Source of the DNA: Clostridium algidicarnis DSM 15099
Lineage (GTDB): Bacteria > Bacillota > Clostridia > Clostridiales > Clostridiaceae
NCBI RefSeq assembly: GCF_002934235.1
Contig: NZ_PTIS01000023.1
Location: 1-34,308, forward strand
Length of the DNA: 34,308 bases
Direction: 5' to 3'
A program made the translations under genes and the position numbers. A model generated the notes under the pieces. The model was not told where the DNA came from, did no database searches, and was given only the letters and a program-made list of their open reading frames with translations. How positions within the stretch are numbered: position 1 is the stretch's first letter; every line of letters starts with the position of its first letter. Positions 1 through 6,258 of the stretch are shown in pieces.

Positions 1-94
1 AAAGGTGAAGAAATGCTTGAGCCGTATGAGCGGGAAACTCTCACGTACGGTTCTTAGATGAGGGAAAGGGAGAAATCCCTTTTTCTTAATCGAT
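1..94 (+). mobile_element. Group II intron, 3' end (domains V and VI)
   Basis: Bases 19-53 match the group II intron domain V hairpin: GAGCCGTA pairs with TACGGTTC around a GAAA-containing loop, and the catalytic AGC triad lies at 20-22. Bases 57-91 form a domain VI stem (GATGAGGGAAAGGGA against TCCCTTTTTCTT-A-ATC) with an unpaired adenosine at about 88, seven bases from the proposed 3' end. The intron should end at about 94 in AT, as group II introns usually end in A-pyrimidine. Base 95 then continues a transposase reading frame in phase, which supports this junction. The reverse transcriptase/maturase and the 5' end lie outside the window. Whether the intron is intact cannot be judged. Confidence 0.88.
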
Positions 95-358
95 TTTACA
101 TCAAGAGATTTCAATGATTTTTGCGAGAAAAATCATTTGCAGCAAAGCATGAGCCGTGCAGGTTGTCCATATGATAATGCGCCAATGGAGCGTTTTTATA
201 ATACACTTAAAAACGAATATTTCAACCTATATTCCTTTAATTCGCCAGATGAATTGGATCGGGGAATTTATGAATTTGTGTATGTAAAATACAATCACAT
301 TAGACCCCGCTCTTATAATGGAGGGCTTACGCCTTATGCAGCACGCTGTGCTGCATAA
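95..358 (+). pseudogene. IS3-family transposase (OrfB), C-terminal exon downstream of a group II intron
   Basis: From base 95 the frame reads FTSRDFNDFCEK and continues to a stop at 356-358, about 87 codons. The segment GCPYDNAPMERFYNTLKNEY is the end of the IS3/IS150-type integrase core, with the catalytic glutamate in MERF. NHIRPRSYNGGLTPYA is the usual C-terminal block. The second catalytic aspartate, expected in an HSDRG motif a few residues earlier, must lie on the other side of the intron, so the intron splits the DDE active site. The gene could make protein only if the intron splices or if the upstream exon is intact; the window does not show this. An internal ATG at 149 is not a likely start. 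Confidence 0.87.
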
Positions 359-402
359 GGAAATTCTATACTGTAGTGTTACAATTTTGCTTGACTAGGA
401 CA
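359..402 (+). repeat. Probable right terminal inverted repeat of the IS3-family element
   Basis: Just after the transposase stop the sequence ends in GCTTGACTAGGACA (389-402). Read inward this begins TGTCCTAGTCAAGC, the TG...CA ends usual for IS3-family elements. The boundary is placed at 402 because the opposite-strand tnpV-like frame is family-like up to there and then runs into IS sequence. The left end and any target duplication are outside the window. Confidence 0.55.
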
Positions 403-753
403 TACTATTTCATTAAATATAACTTCTTCAGCCATCAGATTTGCCATATTCATAAGTCTTACCCATTCAAGCTGATTGGTTTGTTTTAGTTCTTCGGTGA
501 TGTTATACTGCTTAATGTAGCTTTCCATTAGTTGGTCAAGCATTTCGTGTGCAGATATATCAATATTGTGAAGATACTCATTTAATTCTCCGTTTGCTGT
601 TAGCGAAAACCAAAGTTCTCGTTTATTGTTTTTGATAAAGTTTTCGTGAAGTGAGCCATATTTACCAATGTTGTAATTGGTTTCATTTTCTAACTTCAAG
701 TTAGGATATAAAATTCCGTTGATTTCAGTATAAGTAATGTTCGATTTTTTCAT
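379..753 (-). CDS. tnpV: TnpV-like transposon-encoded protein, 3' end replaced by the IS
   Basis: This 124-residue protein resembles TnpV, a small protein of unclear role found on clostridial mobilisable transposons of the Tn4451 type. Family features are the N-terminal YTEINGILYPNLKL, the block GKYGSLHENFIKNNKRELW at about 31-49, a LTANGELNEYLHNID segment, and a C-terminal LEWVRLMNMANLMAEEVIFNEI. The start at 753 follows an AAGGAG site at good distance. The last eight residues (VCPSQAKL, roughly) and the stop codon are encoded by the inverted-repeat end of the neighbouring IS, so the natural C-terminus is lost. TnpV normally ends close to this point, so the protein may be nearly full length. 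It marks this end of the window as transposon-derived DNA. Confidence 0.75.
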   Translation of the reverse strand: MKKSNITYTEINGILYPNLKLENETNYNIGKYGSLHENFIKNNKRELWFSLTANGELNEYLHNIDISAHEMLDQLMESYIKQYNITEELKQTNQLEWVRLMNMANLMAEEVIFNEIVCPSQAKL

Positions 754-1189
754 AGTATAAAACTCCTTTAATATCTATTTTGAATAGTCGCAAGTGGCTT
801 TGAGGTGTGTGGATATGCAAAACTATTTCAAAACATTATTGGCTACATTTTGGCTACAAAAATTTTAGTAACCATATAAACAAGGTGTAAAAGCCGTTGT
901 TTTACAAAGTTTTCTGTACTGAAATTAAGGATTTAGAGGGTATAGATGTCAAGAGCGTCCGAGTGGGAGTAATTATAAGAGAGCCCCAAGCCCTTATATA
1001 ACAAGGGCTTGGGGCTCTTATATTTTTAAAAATCGTCTTCATGATTTTTATTAATCAATATTCCCAGTTCATAATCATTACAATAAAAAGCTGTACATAA
1101 CCTTCTAGGATTACTAACAAAAGTTAAACTAATCTTGATAGTACAAATTACTCTTTCACTTGAATCATATCAACCATCTTTATAGAAAA
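754..1189. other. Gene-free stretch: tandem 9-mer and an orphan terminator
   Basis: No credible coding frame is present. TTGGCTACA occurs twice, at 839-847 and 850-858, an 11-bp period close to one helical turn, of the kind seen at recombinase arm sites; this reading is speculative. A strong hairpin follows at 980-1018. The rest is A+T-rich sequence without recognisable motifs, probably residue of the mobile element. Confidence 0.5.
980..1027 (+). terminator. Strong intrinsic terminator with no surviving upstream gene
   Basis: A 16-bp perfect stem (AGAGCCCCAAGCCCTT at 980-995 with its complement at 1003-1018, 7-base loop) is followed by TATATTTTT on the plus strand. There is no T-run on the minus side. 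No rightward gene now precedes it, so it is probably left over from a lost gene. Confidence 0.7.
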
Positions 1190-1849
1190 TTATATATTTT
1201 CTAATTTATTGTGGTCTAAAACAATAATTGTCTTTTTATCCCTTTTAATAAGTCCTTCTTTTTCTAACAACTTAAACTTGCGGGACAATGTTTCAGGAGT
1301 TGTTCCTAAAAACGCTGCAAGTTCCTTCATTTTCATAGGTAATACTACGCAATTTTCTTCTTTAACTTTTGAAAGGTTAATTAAATAGGTTGCTAAACGT
1401 TCTTCTACCTTTTCCATCACTAAAAACTGTGTTTGTTGTTCTAATTTTAATGATTTTTCTGCATTGATTTCTAATAGCTTTAAAGTAATTTGGGGATATT
1501 TCAATAATAGTTTCTGAAAGTCTGATTGCCGCAAGACACAGACTTCTGTTTGTTCTAGCGCTTCACCAAAAAGGGTATTATTATCAGCTCCAAATAATTG
1601 ATTTTCACCTTCATATCCACCTGGTTCAACAACTCTTAATAATTGTTCTTTTCCAGTTACAGATAGTTGATATACTTTCATATTTCCACGAGCCACAATG
1701 ATCAATTGAGCTTCTTCATCCGGAGAAAAAACCAGTTCTCCTTTTTCTACCAAGTGATGAGTTACTAATTCATTAATTTTCTTTTGATCTTCAATATTTA
1801 AATGATTAAAAAGTGGTACTAATGAAACACAAAGATGGTTATATGTCAT
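1190..1849 (-). CDS. Crp/Fnr-family transcriptional regulator of the metal cluster
   Basis: This 219-residue protein has the Crp/Fnr layout: an N-terminal cyclic-nucleotide-binding-type beta roll (about 10-115), a long dimer helix (about 120-150) and a C-terminal winged helix (about 150-215). The recognition helix at 184-193 reads TPETLSRKFK. Its E186-x-x-S189-R190 matches the residues that in FNR read TTGAT half sites. Two perfect TTGAT-N4-ATCAA boxes lie in the same cluster, at 2585-2598 and 4525-4538, so the protein probably controls its own operon. Cysteines occur at 7, 104 and 167, but there is no classical N-terminal four-cysteine Fe-S cluster motif. The signal, redox or metal, cannot be told. 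It is the last gene of the leftward cluster, 66 bp after the HMA gene, with a G-rich ribosome binding site. Confidence 0.9.
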   Translation of the reverse strand: MTYNHLCVSLVPLFNHLNIEDQKKINELVTHHLVEKGELVFSPDEEAQLIIVARGNMKVYQLSVTGKEQLLRVVEPGGYEGENQLFGADNNTLFGEALEQTEVCVLRQSDFQKLLLKYPQITLKLLEINAEKSLKLEQQTQFLVMEKVEERLATYLINLSKVKEENCVVLPMKMKELAAFLGTTPETLSRKFKLLEKEGLIKRDKKTIIVLDHNKLENI

Positions 1850-1915
1850 GGAAATCCCCCCCTTTTAACATGCTAATGTTTAATTATCAACTGTATTATT
1901 CGAAATAGTTCTATA

Positions 1916-2149
1916 TTAAGAATCTTTTTCAACTGCTTTTAAAACAAGATAGCCCATATCTTCTATTGCTTTTTTAATATCAGCAATAGAAGTTTTTTCT
2001 TTATCAAAATTGGCCTTGACTTTACTGGCGTTAAAAAGTACCTTTACACTTTGTTGATCTACACCATCAACACGTTTTACTGCACTCTCTATTTTTTGCA
2101 TACAAGTTGGGCAAGCTAATGTTTCTAACGTAAAAATTGCTTTTGCCAT
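1916..2149 (-). CDS. Free-standing HMA-domain metal-binding protein (CopZ-like)
   Basis: This 77-residue protein is a single heavy-metal-associated domain. The metal loop is C13-P-T-C16, followed by the KIESAVKRVDGV helix and the C-terminal IKKAIEDMGY segment typical of the ferredoxin-like beta-alpha-beta-beta-alpha-beta fold. In this family the two cysteines bind Cu(I) or a divalent soft metal and pass it to a partner. The neighbouring P-type ATPase has no N-terminal HMA domain of its own, so this small protein may stand in for it as a soluble metal donor. An AAGGAGG site precedes the start, and the gene follows the small His/Cys protein gene by 17 bp, so the two are probably cotranscribed. 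The metal is not decided by sequence. Confidence 0.88.
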   Translation of the reverse strand: MAKAIFTLETLACPTCMQKIESAVKRVDGVDQQSVKVLFNASKVKANFDKEKTSIADIKKAIEDMGYLVLKAVEKDS

Positions 2150-2166
2150 TGATAACTCCTCCTTAT

Positions 2167-2463
2167 TTAAATTTCTTCATAGATATGATCTGCTTGTTCT
2201 AACATATGATATGTTGCGACAAATGTGGGACAAACATCTGTGGGAATAGCATAATTATTTGTGAGTTTTCGTAATTCAGTAAATTCCAGATCTAAATTTA
2301 TTGTATCTGTAATACTACTTTGTATTTTATCTTGAATAGCTGTATAAATTTTTTTAACACCAAAAACTTCTGGATGATGTTCTTTATGAGCACGCGTAAT
2401 TGCAGTTGTATATAAATCTAAGATTTCCTGGTTTTCTTTGAAATATTTTAATACATTTGCCAT
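2167..2463 (-). CDS. Small His/Cys-containing protein of the metal cluster, function unknown
   Basis: I do not recognise a named family with confidence. The start at 2463 (MANVLKYFKE) is chosen because AAGGA lies just upstream; a longer frame from 2520 has no good site. The product is 98 residues, predicted largely helical, soluble and without a signal peptide. Possible metal ligands are grouped: H26, H29 and H30 in AHKEHHPE, and C78, H86 and H93 towards the C-terminus. An H-x-x-H-H-x-E pattern with later histidines recalls hemerythrin-like helix bundles, but the match is too weak to assign. Its place between an exporter and a metal chaperone suggests metal sensing, buffering or a di-metal role. 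It has its own FNR-type promoter at 2557-2598. Confidence 0.72.
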   Translation of the reverse strand: MANVLKYFKENQEILDLYTTAITRAHKEHHPEVFGVKKIYTAIQDKIQSSITDTINLDLEFTELRKLTNNYAIPTDVCPTFVATYHMLEQADHIYEEI

Positions 2464-2556
2464 AAATAATCCTTCTTTCTCTATTATACTACTTATTAGG
2501 CTGTTTTTAATATGGTTCATGTCTCTAGGTACTTATATATTGCTTTTGATATTTAT

Positions 2557-2598
2557 ATTATATATAATTTACTATGATAAAAACTTGATATCTATCAA
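2557..2598 (-). promoter_or_regulatory. FNR-type box and promoter for the small protein/HMA/regulator genes
   Basis: TTGAT-ATCT-ATCAA at 2585-2598 is a perfect FNR-type dyad. On the minus strand TATAAT lies at 2562-2557. Taking the start six bases beyond the hexamer (about 2550) puts the box centre at -41.5, the class II activator position. The box overlaps the stop codon of the upstream ATPase gene. Confidence 0.72.
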
Positions 2599-4463
2599 TT
2601 TTTTATCAAATCATCTTTTAGTGAATATTTTAATAAGCGCATACCGTTTAAAATAACAACTAAAATACTTAATTCATGGACAAGCATACCGATGGTCATG
2701 TTCATCCATTGACTGAAAATTAAACTTAACAATAAAATAATAACCACACCAATAGCAATCACAATATTTTCTTTCATGTTTCTTGCAGTGGCTTTACTTA
2801 AACCTAGTGCATGAGGTAGTAGACTGAAATTAGAGTTCATCAAAACAATATCAGAGGTTTCAATAGCAACATCAGTTCCATTTCCCATTGCAATGCCGAC
2901 ATCTGCTAAAGCTAGGGAAGGACTATCATTTACACCATCTCCAACAAAGGCAACAATTTGACCTTGTTTTTGTAATTGATCAATATAAGCGGATTTATCT
3001 TCTGGAAGCATATTCCCATGTGCCTCTGTTAGACCTAACTGTGTTGCGACTAAATTCACTGTTCCTTGATTATCCCCAGAAAGAACTATAAGATTTTTTA
3101 CACCCATGGCTTTAAGTTTTTTTAAATCTTCTTTTACGCCTGTACGAATTTGATCACGAATTCCAAGCAAAAGTTTTAATTCATCATCTATGGCTGTTAA
3201 AACTAGGGAATCACCATTTTTTTCAAAGGTAGCAATATCAGTTACTATTTGTGGATTTAATAAGATTCCTTCATTTTTTATCAACGTTACATTTCCAACA
3301 ATAACTCGATGTCCCTCAATGGTTGCAATGATACCACCACCTTTTATAACTTCAGTGTTGGTCACGAGACTTGTAGGAACCTCGCCAATACTTTCCAATA
3401 TAGCTTTTGCCAAAGGATGATCTGATTCTTTTTCAATGTTAGCTAGATAACGAAAAGCATCTTTTGATTCTGTTCCATAAATTGATTGTTCTGCGACTTT
3501 TGGACTCCCCATTGTTAACGTTCCTGTTTTGTCAAATACAATTGTATCTACGTCACTGAAACTGTTAACTACTTCACTACCTTTTAGTAAAATTCCATTT
3601 TTAGCACCATTTCCGATGCCTGAAACATTTGAAACAGGAACTCCTATGACCAAAGCACCTGGACACCCTAATACTAAAATGGTAATAGAGAGTTCAAGAT
3701 TACGAGTAATCACCCATACAAGAATTGCTAGTGCAAGAACAATAGGTGTATAGTATTTAGAAAATCCATCAATAAAACGTTCTGCCTCAGATTTTGAGTC
3801 TTGTGCTTCTTCTACTAATTCAATAATTTTTCCAAAGGTTGTATCTTCGCCAACTTTATCTGCTCGAATTTTCAGCGTTCCATTTTCTAAAATCGAACCT
3901 GCGAATACTTCACTCCCTTTTACTTTTGTTAAAGGAACAGATTCACCTGTGATGCTTGCTTCATTAATATAGCCATCTCCACTTAAAACAGTACCATCAA
4001 CAGGAACCTTCGCCCCAGTTTTAACCAGTAGAATGTCTCCTTCCTCCACTTCCTCCACATCAACCTCTTTAAAACTACCATCGTTTAACTGAAGCAATGC
4101 ATTTTCAGGTGCCATAGCTATTAGTTCTTTAATGGCTGATCTTGTTTGATTCAATGTTCGTTGCTCTAAATAAGCTCCAAACAGAAATAAAAATGTGACA
4201 ATAGCTGATTCTTCATAGTTGTGAATCAAAAACGCTCCAAATACTGCAATAGTAACCAATAAATCAATGCTCACTACATGAACCTTCAGTGCTTGATATG
4301 CTTGTATTGCAATAGGCAAAACACCTATAACGGAGGCAATTACTAATGAACTTATTACTATATATGAGTTTTGTAGAATAAAGTGGCCTACCAGAGCTAC
4401 TAAAAGTAAAAAACCATTTACTAACACAATTTGATTTTTCTTTCTCAAAATATATTTTTGCAT
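2595..4463 (-). CDS. P1B-type heavy-metal-transporting ATPase with a CPG motif
   Basis: This 622-residue protein is a complete P-type ATPase: membrane helices near the N-terminus, the actuator TGES loop at 172-175, the phosphorylation site D311 in DKTGTLT, an HP pair at 349-350 and the hinge GDGVND at 508-513. These identify a metal pump of the P1B class that uses ATP to export soft or transition metal across the cytoplasmic membrane. Two features are unusual. The membrane metal-site motif, normally CPC, reads C267-P-G269. There is also no N-terminal HMA domain, while a separate HMA protein is encoded downstream. The last membrane segment reads HELSILVVILNGMRLL. Substrate prediction is therefore unsafe; zinc, copper and others remain possible. 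The gene begins the leftward cluster and carries an FNR-type box upstream. Confidence 0.92.
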   Translation of the reverse strand: MQKYILRKKNQIVLVNGFLLLVALVGHFILQNSYIVISSLVIASVIGVLPIAIQAYQALKVHVVSIDLLVTIAVFGAFLIHNYEESAIVTFLFLFGAYLEQRTLNQTRSAIKELIAMAPENALLQLNDGSFKEVDVEEVEEGDILLVKTGAKVPVDGTVLSGDGYINEASITGESVPLTKVKGSEVFAGSILENGTLKIRADKVGEDTTFGKIIELVEEAQDSKSEAERFIDGFSKYYTPIVLALAILVWVITRNLELSITILVLGCPGALVIGVPVSNVSGIGNGAKNGILLKGSEVVNSFSDVDTIVFDKTGTLTMGSPKVAEQSIYGTESKDAFRYLANIEKESDHPLAKAILESIGEVPTSLVTNTEVIKGGGIIATIEGHRVIVGNVTLIKNEGILLNPQIVTDIATFEKNGDSLVLTAIDDELKLLLGIRDQIRTGVKEDLKKLKAMGVKNLIVLSGDNQGTVNLVATQLGLTEAHGNMLPEDKSAYIDQLQKQGQIVAFVGDGVNDSPSLALADVGIAMGNGTDVAIETSDIVLMNSNFSLLPHALGLSKATARNMKENIVIAIGVVIILLLSLIFSQWMNMTIGMLVHELSILVVILNGMRLLKYSLKDDLIKN

Positions 4464-4496
4464 GACGATTCTCCTCTCTCTCTTATTCTTGACATT

Positions 4497-4542
4497 ATTA
4501 TAGTGCTTTCAAAAAGAAAAAAACTTGATAGCTATCAAGTTT
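4497..4542 (-). promoter_or_regulatory. FNR-type box and promoter of the metal ATPase gene
   Basis: A 22-bp palindrome at 4521-4542 contains TTGAT-AGCT-ATCAA at 4525-4538. On the minus strand TATAAT lies at 4502-4497, which gives a start near 4490 and a box centre at -41.5. The geometry is identical, to the base, to the second box at 2557-2598. This suggests activation by the cluster's own Crp/Fnr protein. Confidence 0.78.
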
Positions 4543-4740
4543 TAAAATCTCTTTTTATCTTTTTGTAAACTTTATTAAAACGGGTTCACCTTAATATATC
4601 TTAATTTATATTGGGAATGAGGAAGGGGTAAGTAATATATAGGTATAGGTGTAGCGTATTTATTAGATTTAAGATAAAATTAGTATATACACTTAAATAA
4701 TATTATGATGGGATAATTTTAAGAGATAGGAGTGGTAGAT

Positions 4741-5409
4741 TTGAAACCAATGAAGAAAACAAAATTATTGGAAAAGCTACGTTATCTTCCCTTAATTTTT
4801 ATGGGGATATTCTTTGTATATTTTGCATTTAACTTTAGAGAATTATCAGTTAATGATATTTTAAATTATACGCCATCTAATTATTTTTTAGCAGGAGTTA
4901 TAATGGTATCTTTTTTCGCAATAAAATCAATTTCTGTAGTTATCCCTCTTACACTTCTTTATATTAGTTCAAGCATCATATTTTCTTGGTATTGGGCTAT
5001 TATAGTAAATCTAATAGGATTGTTTGTTAGTATGACTATTCCTTATTATATAGGAAAGTTTTCTGGAAAAGATGTAGTAGATAAATTAATGTCCAAATAC
5101 CCTAAAATTAATAAAGTAAATGATATCAAAGTAAAAAACCAGTGGGCTTTTGTATTTATTGTAAAGATATTAGGGTTTATACCTAATGACGTAAGTAGTA
5201 TAGCCTTAGGTTCATTGAATACAGATTATAAAGCATTTATTATATCTTCTGTACTGGCTAAGACTCCAATGATGTTAGCTAAAACTTTAATAGGAGCTAA
5301 TATTAATCAACCAGGGAGCAAAGGATTCAAAGTAGCAATTTTAATTTCAATATTAGTTTTTATATTTACTGTGGTTATTTATTGGAAAAACAAAGATATA
5401 AACAAATAA
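4741..5409 (+). CDS. VTT-domain (TVP38/TMEM64, DedA-like) membrane protein
   Basis: The protein is about 222 residues with five to six hydrophobic segments. Between them lie the family-like glycine motif IPYYIGKFSGKDVVDKL and the later IVKILGFIPNDVSSIALGSL, with PNDV/ALG in the position of the conserved re-entrant loop. VTT/DedA proteins are integral membrane proteins linked to lipid scrambling and membrane homeostasis; no specific role can be given here. The start is taken as TTG at 4741, eight bases after AGGAG (4728-4732). A GTG at 4732 overlaps that site, and ATG 4750 is a further possibility. It stands alone, diverging from the metal cluster, and is followed by a strong terminator at 5547-5587. 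Confidence 0.82.
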   Translation: MKPMKKTKLLEKLRYLPLIFMGIFFVYFAFNFRELSVNDILNYTPSNYFLAGVIMVSFFAIKSISVVIPLTLLYISSSIIFSWYWAIIVNLIGLFVSMTIPYYIGKFSGKDVVDKLMSKYPKINKVNDIKVKNQWAFVFIVKILGFIPNDVSSIALGSLNTDYKAFIISSVLAKTPMMLAKTLIGANINQPGSKGFKVAILISILVFIFTVVIYWKNKDINK

Positions 5410-5546
5410 AGAGTTAAAAACATCTAAAATAGACTAGTGATTTTATAAAAATTAAGAATAATATGAGTAAACAGGGTTAGTGTAATATATTAAGTGATTT
5501 ATAAAATGTAAATTTTGTATGATTCTAATTTGTCTATACAAAATAG

Positions 5547-5597
5547 AAAGCCTATAATCCTCATTTAAAATGAGGATTATAGGCTTTTGTTTTATTT
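5547..5597 (+). terminator. Intrinsic terminator after the VTT-domain gene
   Basis: A long stem of at least 17 bp (AAAGCCTATAATCCTCA at 5547-5563 with its complement at 5571-5587) is followed by TTTTGTTTTATTTT. It isolates the VTT gene from the TetR-exporter unit. Confidence 0.88.
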
Positions 5598-5602
5598 TAG
5601 AC

Positions 5603-5651
5603 TTGACAATATAAGTTGTATACCATAATATAAATATAGGTAAGTACTTAC
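5603..5651 (+). promoter_or_regulatory. Promoter and palindromic operator of the TetR-exporter operon
   Basis: TTGACA (5603-5608), a 17-base spacer and TAATAT (5626-5631) form a sigma-A-like promoter. The perfect 12-bp palindrome GTAAGTACTTAC follows at 5640-5651, over the expected start site. This is the normal place for a TetR-type autorepressor to bind. Confidence 0.68.
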
Positions 5652-5695
5652 TAACATTAGTAACAATCATGAAAAATAAGGAGGTGCTAAAGAAA

Positions 5696-6241
5696 ATGAA
5701 TAAAGAAGATAGAAGAAAACAAATATTAGATGCAGCCATGACGGTATTTACTGAGAAGGGCTTTAATGGAAGTACCACTTTGGAAATAGCAAAAGCAGCG
5801 AATATAGCGGAGGTGACATTGTTTAGATACTTTTCATCTAAACAGGAAATATTTTTAGAAGGCATTAAGCCTATTCTATTTAGTACTTTAGAAGAAACGA
5901 TAAATGCTTCAAAAGAATTAAATGCTGAAGAAAAATTAGAATATATATTATATGAAAGGATTAGTTTGATATCAAATAACTACAAAACAGTTAAATTAAT
6001 ACTTACAGAAGCACCGCTTTTAGAGGAGCTAGGTAGTGAAAACTTTATGAGTAAAATACTACAGATTCTTGAAAGTATGCTTACTCAAATAGGTGTATCT
6101 ATAAATGATAAAGGTTTTATCTTAAGAATATTAATGGGGTCAATATTATCATTTTTATATATGCCTGAAATGGATGAAGAAAACATTAAAAATTATGTTA
6201 GTAAAGTTGTGTCTATTATATTAAAAGAAACTAATAAATAA
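5696..6241 (+). CDS. TetR/AcrR-family repressor, probable regulator of the adjacent exporter
   Basis: This 181-residue protein has the TetR N-terminal helix-turn-helix at about 5-52: RKQILDAAMTVFTEKGFNG, then TTLEIAKAANIAEVTLFRYF, then SSKQEIF. The rest is a variable all-helical ligand-binding and dimerisation domain. TetR proteins repress nearby transport genes until a small ligand binds. The start is taken at 5696 because the very strong AAGGAGGTG (5678-5686) lies ten bases before it; an upstream ATG at 5669 has no comparable site. The stop is 17 bp before the exporter start, so the two form one operon. The palindrome at 5640-5651 is the likely operator. The inducing ligand is unknown. Confidence 0.92.
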   Translation: MNKEDRRKQILDAAMTVFTEKGFNGSTTLEIAKAANIAEVTLFRYFSSKQEIFLEGIKPILFSTLEETINASKELNAEEKLEYILYERISLISNNYKTVKLILTEAPLLEELGSENFMSKILQILESMLTQIGVSINDKGFILRILMGSILSFLYMPEMDEENIKNYVSKVVSIILKETNK

Positions 6242-6258
6242 GGCAGGGTGTGACTTGT

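Noticed and set aside
1886-1890. A lone ATCAA upstream of the Crp/Fnr gene as a third FNR-type site
   Set aside because: Only one half site is present; the opposite half does not match, unlike the two perfect boxes.
2438-2656. A 72-residue rightward hydrophobic frame between the ATPase and small-protein genes
   Set aside because: It covers the FNR box and the ends of two well-supported leftward genes, and has no ribosome binding site.
5452-5865. A 137-residue leftward frame across the TetR promoter region
   Set aside because: It overlaps the terminator, the TetR promoter-operator and the start of the TetR gene, and its composition is that of translated spacer.
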